Shown in pieces: positions 59,512 to 64,000 of a stretch of DNA of 64,000 nucleotides. The notes beneath the pieces are model-generated. The model was not told where the DNA came from, searched no databases, and saw nothing but the letters and a program-made list of their open reading frames with translations. The stretch lies in contig CAXKVR010000942.1 of assembly GCA_964058845.1 (NCBI GenBank), positions 1 to 64,000 of the forward strand. Direction: 5' to 3'. Made by a program: the position numbers and the translations under genes. How positions within the stretch are numbered: the stretch's first letter is position 1; every line of letters starts with the position of its first letter. Source of the DNA: Carex sylvatica. Lineage: Eukaryota; Streptophyta; Magnoliopsida; Poales; Cyperaceae.

Positions 59512-60036
59512 TCAGACTTTGAACTTGCCAAATTATACTCCAGAGAACACAACTTACTTACACTAAGCATGGTTCGGGGTACACCTGGATATACAGCTCC
59601 CGAGCTAGTATCAAGGGCGTTTGGTGTCATATCATACAAGGTAGATGTTTATAGCTTTGGGATGGTACGGATGGAGATGGCGAGCGGAAGAAGAAATGTC
59701 AACAATCATGCAGAGAGCTCAAGCCAAGTTTATTATCCATCATGGATCTACAAGCAACTCAAACTTGCAGACGAGATACACAATTGTAACTTGCACAACA
59801 GTGTTGTACAATTTGGAGAAATAGAAGGAATCTTGTATAAGGTTGCCTTGTGGTGCATTCAATTGAGCGTATCTAACCGCCCATCTATGAGTAGAGTGAT
59901 AGAGATGCTACAGAGTGATCCTGGTAGCTTGGAGATGCCACCAAAACCTTTCACCACATGCTCACCAAGCGAGGTCTCTGTGAGAGGCTCTCAAATTGAT
60001 ATGTCAGAGATTTCAGAGGAAACTAGTTTGATATGA
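59512..60036 (+). pseudogene. Type 1 receptor kinase, 3' fragment
   Basis: It begins abruptly at [14 protein letters not shown] (DFG changed to DFE) and continues in frame through [23 protein letters not shown] and NRPSMSRVIEMLQSD to a normal C-terminal SEISEETS. The N-lobe, catalytic loop, membrane and ectodomain parts are absent. The breakpoint follows a duplicated TTTAGAATAATAATTAGTT phrase (59456 and 59494). The reading frame is intact, so the truncation may be recent. Confidence 0.85.
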
Positions 60037-61772
60037 TTAAACAAAAAAACAATGAATGTGTTGTATCTCAATGTATCCATGTACTAATGTAACTATAGAT
60101 TAATGACAGCCATCTTGCAGCTTTTTTATTAACATATATAAGGCAAAGATTTAAAATTGTCATTTTATTACATTTATTTTGTATAACTAAAACATTAAAA
60201 ACATGAATAACTTAGGCCGGTCTTCGTTGGAATAACTAACATATGCTTCAATCAAGCACCACCAAAAGGAAGCAGTGAGGCAATTCATTTTAGATCATTA
60301 GATGACATCTTCCTTTTAGGGAAAGGATATATTTGACAATTCATTTTTATTTTTATGTTAATAATTAGTTACACGAAGAATTAGGAAAAACAGAAAGATA
60401 TTAAATTTAATGAAGCTATAAGATATTCTGAGAGAGATTGGCTATTTTAAAATTTTGATGGGTACACTAGACTAGCAATTGACCTTGTAACATAAAAATA
60501 TATAGACGATAAAAGTATTATATAATCTAAGATAAATCTGGTGATTTTCTCTCTTGAAAGCTCGTAAATATGTCGGAGCTTTCTCAGACACGGTGGGCCA
60601 CTGGTCCTGTAGAGACTCATTACAGGTTCACCAAGGACTGAGATTAGAACCTATAATTAAATTGGAGTGTTGTCTGATCCTTCTAATAGCCCACCTCATT
60701 AAAAGGCCAGGATGGACTGCCTGTGGTAGGCCTGTTCATGCCCGTGAATTTAATTTCTAATTTTTTCATTTTTTTAAAAATAAAAATATCATATTGTTTT
60801 TGTTTCTTATTTTCGTTTTCTTTTATATTACAGGGTTTGACACTAATTTTTTTTGGACTGGTTTGGCACTAAATATTTTTGTCTTCTTGTCGAGCTGTGC
60901 CGAGGCTTTTTTTGTTTTGAAATATGGATTTGGGATCAAACCACCCAATACATTTTAAATCCCTATGTATTAATATTGAAATTTTTTTCACTTTGTGAGT
61001 TTCGAACTCATGACATCTCACATGAGATTTATGTGCCTTTGCCACTTTGTGGATTTGCGAGGCTTTTAATGACAGTATTTTTTAAAAGAAAGAAAATATG
61101 AAATTTCGCAGAATTAAGGCCGTCTCGATTCTATATGATGCTATAAGCTTTGTTTTTTCATTCAGTTCAAAATTGTAGTGTACCTAAAGATAATTAAGAA
61201 CTTTGACTTGTGCATTGTTGCCAGCAAAAAAATTAAGAGTAGCCACCCGGTAAGCAAAACTTCCACATGGGCATTTTGGTAATTTAGAAATTTTGATAAA
61301 ATCGACCTACATTTCAGTTTCTAATGATATCTCTTCTCTATTTCTATTCACGAAAAACATTTTTCTCCAGCTCTTGGATAACTTTCCACTCATATTAACA
61401 TCATTGATTTTTTTTATTTTAAAATTCATAGAGAAACCTAAATTGAACAACATATAATGCAAATTAGTAGTTGTGCTTTAGAATTGAGGAGCACAATTCC
61501 TTGGAGTAATTGTTAATGTATTGTAAGACACATAATTCGGCCCAAGTTTTACTCAATTGACGCACTGGGCTTGATATAATTTACTATGTTCGTGCAGATC
61601 CATCCACCGGTTAGAATTGACTATTCCTTTTGACTGGAATACAGAGGGTTAAATGCAGAAAAAGGAAGTTTGACTGCAAATATTATAATTTCAATTGTTA
61701 GCTATGTACGACTGCAACTACGTCAATTCTATAATCATCGAAAGACTAATACTGTTAGTTCTTCAAGACAAG
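60037..61772. other. 3' flank and spacer
   Basis: The first 150 bases match other type 1 3' flanks. The remainder is AT-rich with small open frames lacking recognisable similarity. No gene. Confidence 0.35.
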
Positions 61773-61930
61773 GGATCCGACTCCGCTGCTCTCTAAATGG
61801 AAGAGCAGAATTCTGTTATTCTAAATCGGACCGTTAAATTTTTTATACACAGATCTCAACACGGATGAACTGTTCAATTTAGAATAACAAGGTTCTACTC
61901 TCTTATTTAGAGAGAAACAGAGTTAGATCC
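61773..61930. mobile_element. 158-bp MITE with a 9-bp target duplication
   Basis: It starts GGATCCGACTC and ends GAGTTAGATCC; the arms continue through CTCTCTAAAT / ATTTAGAGAG and TTATTCTAAAT / ATTTAGAATAA. CAAGACAAG flanks both sides (61764-61772, 61931-61939). A 9-base duplication suits a Mutator-like origin. Confidence 0.75.
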
Positions 61931-61939
61931 CAAGACAAG

Positions 61940-63560
61940 ACCTCGAAAATCTAAACTCAGCTGGACGCAGGCGCAATTAGATACTTTTGATTAATCAAGT
62001 TCATCTTACACAGAGAACAAAGTCCAATAGGCCAATTCACTTTTATTTATTGTGAAAAAAAATTAAGCTTGAGGGATGTGCAATATAATATTCTCCATCT
62101 GCACAAAGAACAAGGCCCAATTCACAAAATGCCAAATCTCTTTTTTTTTTTTCTTTCTTTATGAAGACAAATTTAAGAACATATTAATCTACTGTGGCTA
62201 GCTATTGATATTTTGCTTCCTGTTTTTCTATTTTACGAAGTATTAATTAGCATATATTGAAGATAAATAGTCAATTAGACATCAAATAGCATTAATTGCA
62301 CATATTGATAAAATTAGCTATCTTCCCCTCAAATTTCAACTTGTATATATAAAAGCTGGATTCAATTATGAGGATGGGGATGAATCAAGAAGAAAAAAAA
62401 AAGGAAAAAAAGGGGAAAAGTAAAAATAAATAAAAATAAATAGAAGATAAAAAAAACGTTAGATAGAAAAATGTGAAAAGAACAACAATCTAATTTTAAA
62501 GAACTGACCCAAGCATCTAAGTGGAGAAAAGATACAAGCCGGCTAAGGGATAGACAAAATGACCATCCAAGCGGCAGAGTGTAATAACATGTTTTCCAAT
62601 TTTTCATTTTTTGAAAAAAAATATTTTACTCGTTTTATGTTATTTTTTTGCAAAAAAATATGGATGATGAAGTGAAGAAGTATTTTTTTTATGTTATATC
62701 ATAACTTTTGTATATCTATACGCATATATTTTTAAAAAATTAGTTGAAATATCAAAATTATTTTCATTCCTTTCTATCAAAAAGAGATTTTTTTCTTCAA
62801 ATGACTCATATGAAAATAAAGAAAGTGTCAAAGAAAGAAAATGAGAAAATCCATTAAAAGAAAGAATCATTCTTTTTGCCAGACATATGAGTCTTATTTA
62901 TTAGTTTTAGGAATATAAAAATACTTGAAATCTTACTATTTAGAATATCAATATCAGAGTTTATTTCAAATTTCTCACTTATCAAAAAAGTTTTTGATTA
63001 TCTTAAAAATCAGGATTAGAATTAATAGAATCAAAAATCTGCGATAAAAGACTTTGAATTGAAAATCAATAACAAATCTTGATTTCCAATTCAAAAAAAT
63101 GAATCGAAATACAAAAAACTCGCTGTAGATTAATTCCATTAGCTCATCTTCATTAAAGGACATTAATGTATAGGTTAGCAGAAGCTCGTGAATGAGCTTA
63201 GCATATTGCTTAATTTGGTTTCCGAAATGAATATTTCAAAATTTGAATATTTTGAAAATGTATCCTATAAAATAGAGAAAAAGCTCTATCACAAATTTAT
63301 AGAACATATAGAAAAAAAATGTACTATTCAAAATTGTTCGTGAAATAATCAAATTTCACAATATAAAATCGTGGTTCAAACCAAAATGAGCAAAACATAA
63401 TAAAAAATAGAACAAAATGATTCCATAAACCGAATAGAAAGGTACATAGTAATTCTTTTTTCATTTTTTTTTTCTTTTTTTCAGAAAAAGAATATTTTAC
63501 TCGTTTTATGTCTTTTTTTGCATGGTATAATAACATTACACGCAAGCTGATTCTACGATT
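61940..63560. other. AT-rich spacer
   Basis: 61945-62130 is related to 32510-32710. No gene or transposon end was recognised in the remainder. Minus-strand frames near 62362 and 63324 come from A/T-rich sequence. Confidence 0.35.
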
Positions 63561-63562
63561 TC

Positions 63563-63797
63563 AACTTGAGAGAGGGAGTGTTGAAGACAAAGTATAAATT
63601 AGAGATCAATTACGTTAATAGCAGATGAATTAGTTATCAGTTAGTATTCATTACAAGATATGACAAATCATGTAATTGAAAAATATTTTATAGGCTCTTT
63701 AGATTCGATAGCCTATAAATAGACAATGTATAATAGTGTTAAATAATATAATATTAGAAATCAATTCAATTAGCTCTTTTCCTCTCAATATTCAACA
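63563..63797 (+). mobile_element. Copia-type LTR with adjoining polypurine tract
   Basis: A purine tract (TTGAGAGAGGGAG, 63566-63578) is followed by TGTTGAAGAC at 63579. The LTR ends TATTCAACA at 63797: TG..CA with inverted TGTTGAA/TTCAACA ends, 219 bp. TATAAATAG near 63715 could be its promoter. It is a 3' LTR; internal coding sequence upstream is not recognisable, so the element is degraded. Confidence 0.75.
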
Positions 63798-63800
63798 TAT

Positions 63801-64000
63801 CACTAGTGGAAAATATGGAATCAGGATCGGTTATATACGCATATTAGTATTAGAATACAACCGATTCTGATAAAGGCGATACAGATACTACAATAATCTG
63901 GATCGGTTCCTAATATAGAACTGATCCAGATAACTGACTATCTGGATCGGTTGTATAATAAGAAATCGATCCAGATAGTCAGTTATCTGGATCGGTTCTA
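63801..64000. mobile_element. Terminal part of a CACTA (En/Spm-like) transposon
   Basis: CACTAGTGGAAAA starts at 63801. It is followed by GGATCGGTT / AACCGATCC-type subterminal repeats in both orientations up to the window edge, the usual structure of a CACTA end. TAT at 63798-63800 would be the three-base target site. The rest lies outside. Confidence 0.8.

Noticed and set aside
60554..60760. 68-residue open frame
   Set aside because: No family resemblance and AT-rich repeat context.

Overview
The window is nuclear DNA of a flowering plant, probably a woody eudicot (inference). It is AT-rich, with intron-containing genes, plant-type transposons (Ty3- and Copia-type LTRs, an L1-type LINE, hAT, Tourist/Harbinger, CACTA, foldback MITEs), a plant mobile domain gene, and a tandem family of LRK10L / rust-resistance-Lr10-like receptor kinases. 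No bacterial, organellar or viral signature was seen.

The receptor-kinase cluster has two interleaved sub-types. Type 1 (three exons, signal starting MKFLNLL) has complete genes at 1812-5537 and 28122-30879. It also has a 5'-truncated, frameshifted copy at 54916-56666 and a 3' fragment at 59512-60036. Type 2 (a 24-nt mini-exon between ectodomain and kinase exons, signal starting MAPLTHI) has complete genes at 16238-18662 and 24679-27083, and a 3' fragment at 49417-49540. All four complete genes assemble in frame across canonical GT-AG introns. They encode 613-661 residue single-chain receptors: signal peptide, Cys-rich GUB_WAK-type ectodomain, membrane segment, and a non-RD kinase with HFD in place of HRD. 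Type 2 genes sit behind a repeated upstream module of about 1.4 kb that also occurs as orphan copies (10.8-14.3 kb, 49.9-53.5 kb). Some module copies contain long inverted repeats that could fold as RNA hairpins.

Between the kinase blocks: the 5' end of a minus-strand LTR element (1-1246), a dead LINE (7.1-10.06 kb), a nested foldback complex (11.08-13.15 kb), a Tourist-like MITE (15.1 kb), inverted-repeat elements carrying a GGGACGCCAT motif (19.3-21.5 kb), and a captured relic of a MutY-type adenine DNA glycosylase gene (21.9-22.25 kb).

The 33.8-48.2 kb block is a separate landscape bounded by two direct copies of one segment. Inside is an apparently intact eight-exon plant mobile domain (MAIN-like) gene (CDS 38630-41594, 770 aa). 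Its predicted 5' leader intron carries about ten 246-bp tandem repeats. Its 3' side abuts 4.8 near-perfect 176-bp repeats, and a broken hAT transposase gene follows. The right edge (63.56-64.0 kb) holds a Copia-type LTR abutted by the start of a CACTA transposon that runs off the window.

Exon coordinates come from reading splice sites by eye and checking reading phase. Family assignments rest on recognised motifs, not on database searches.
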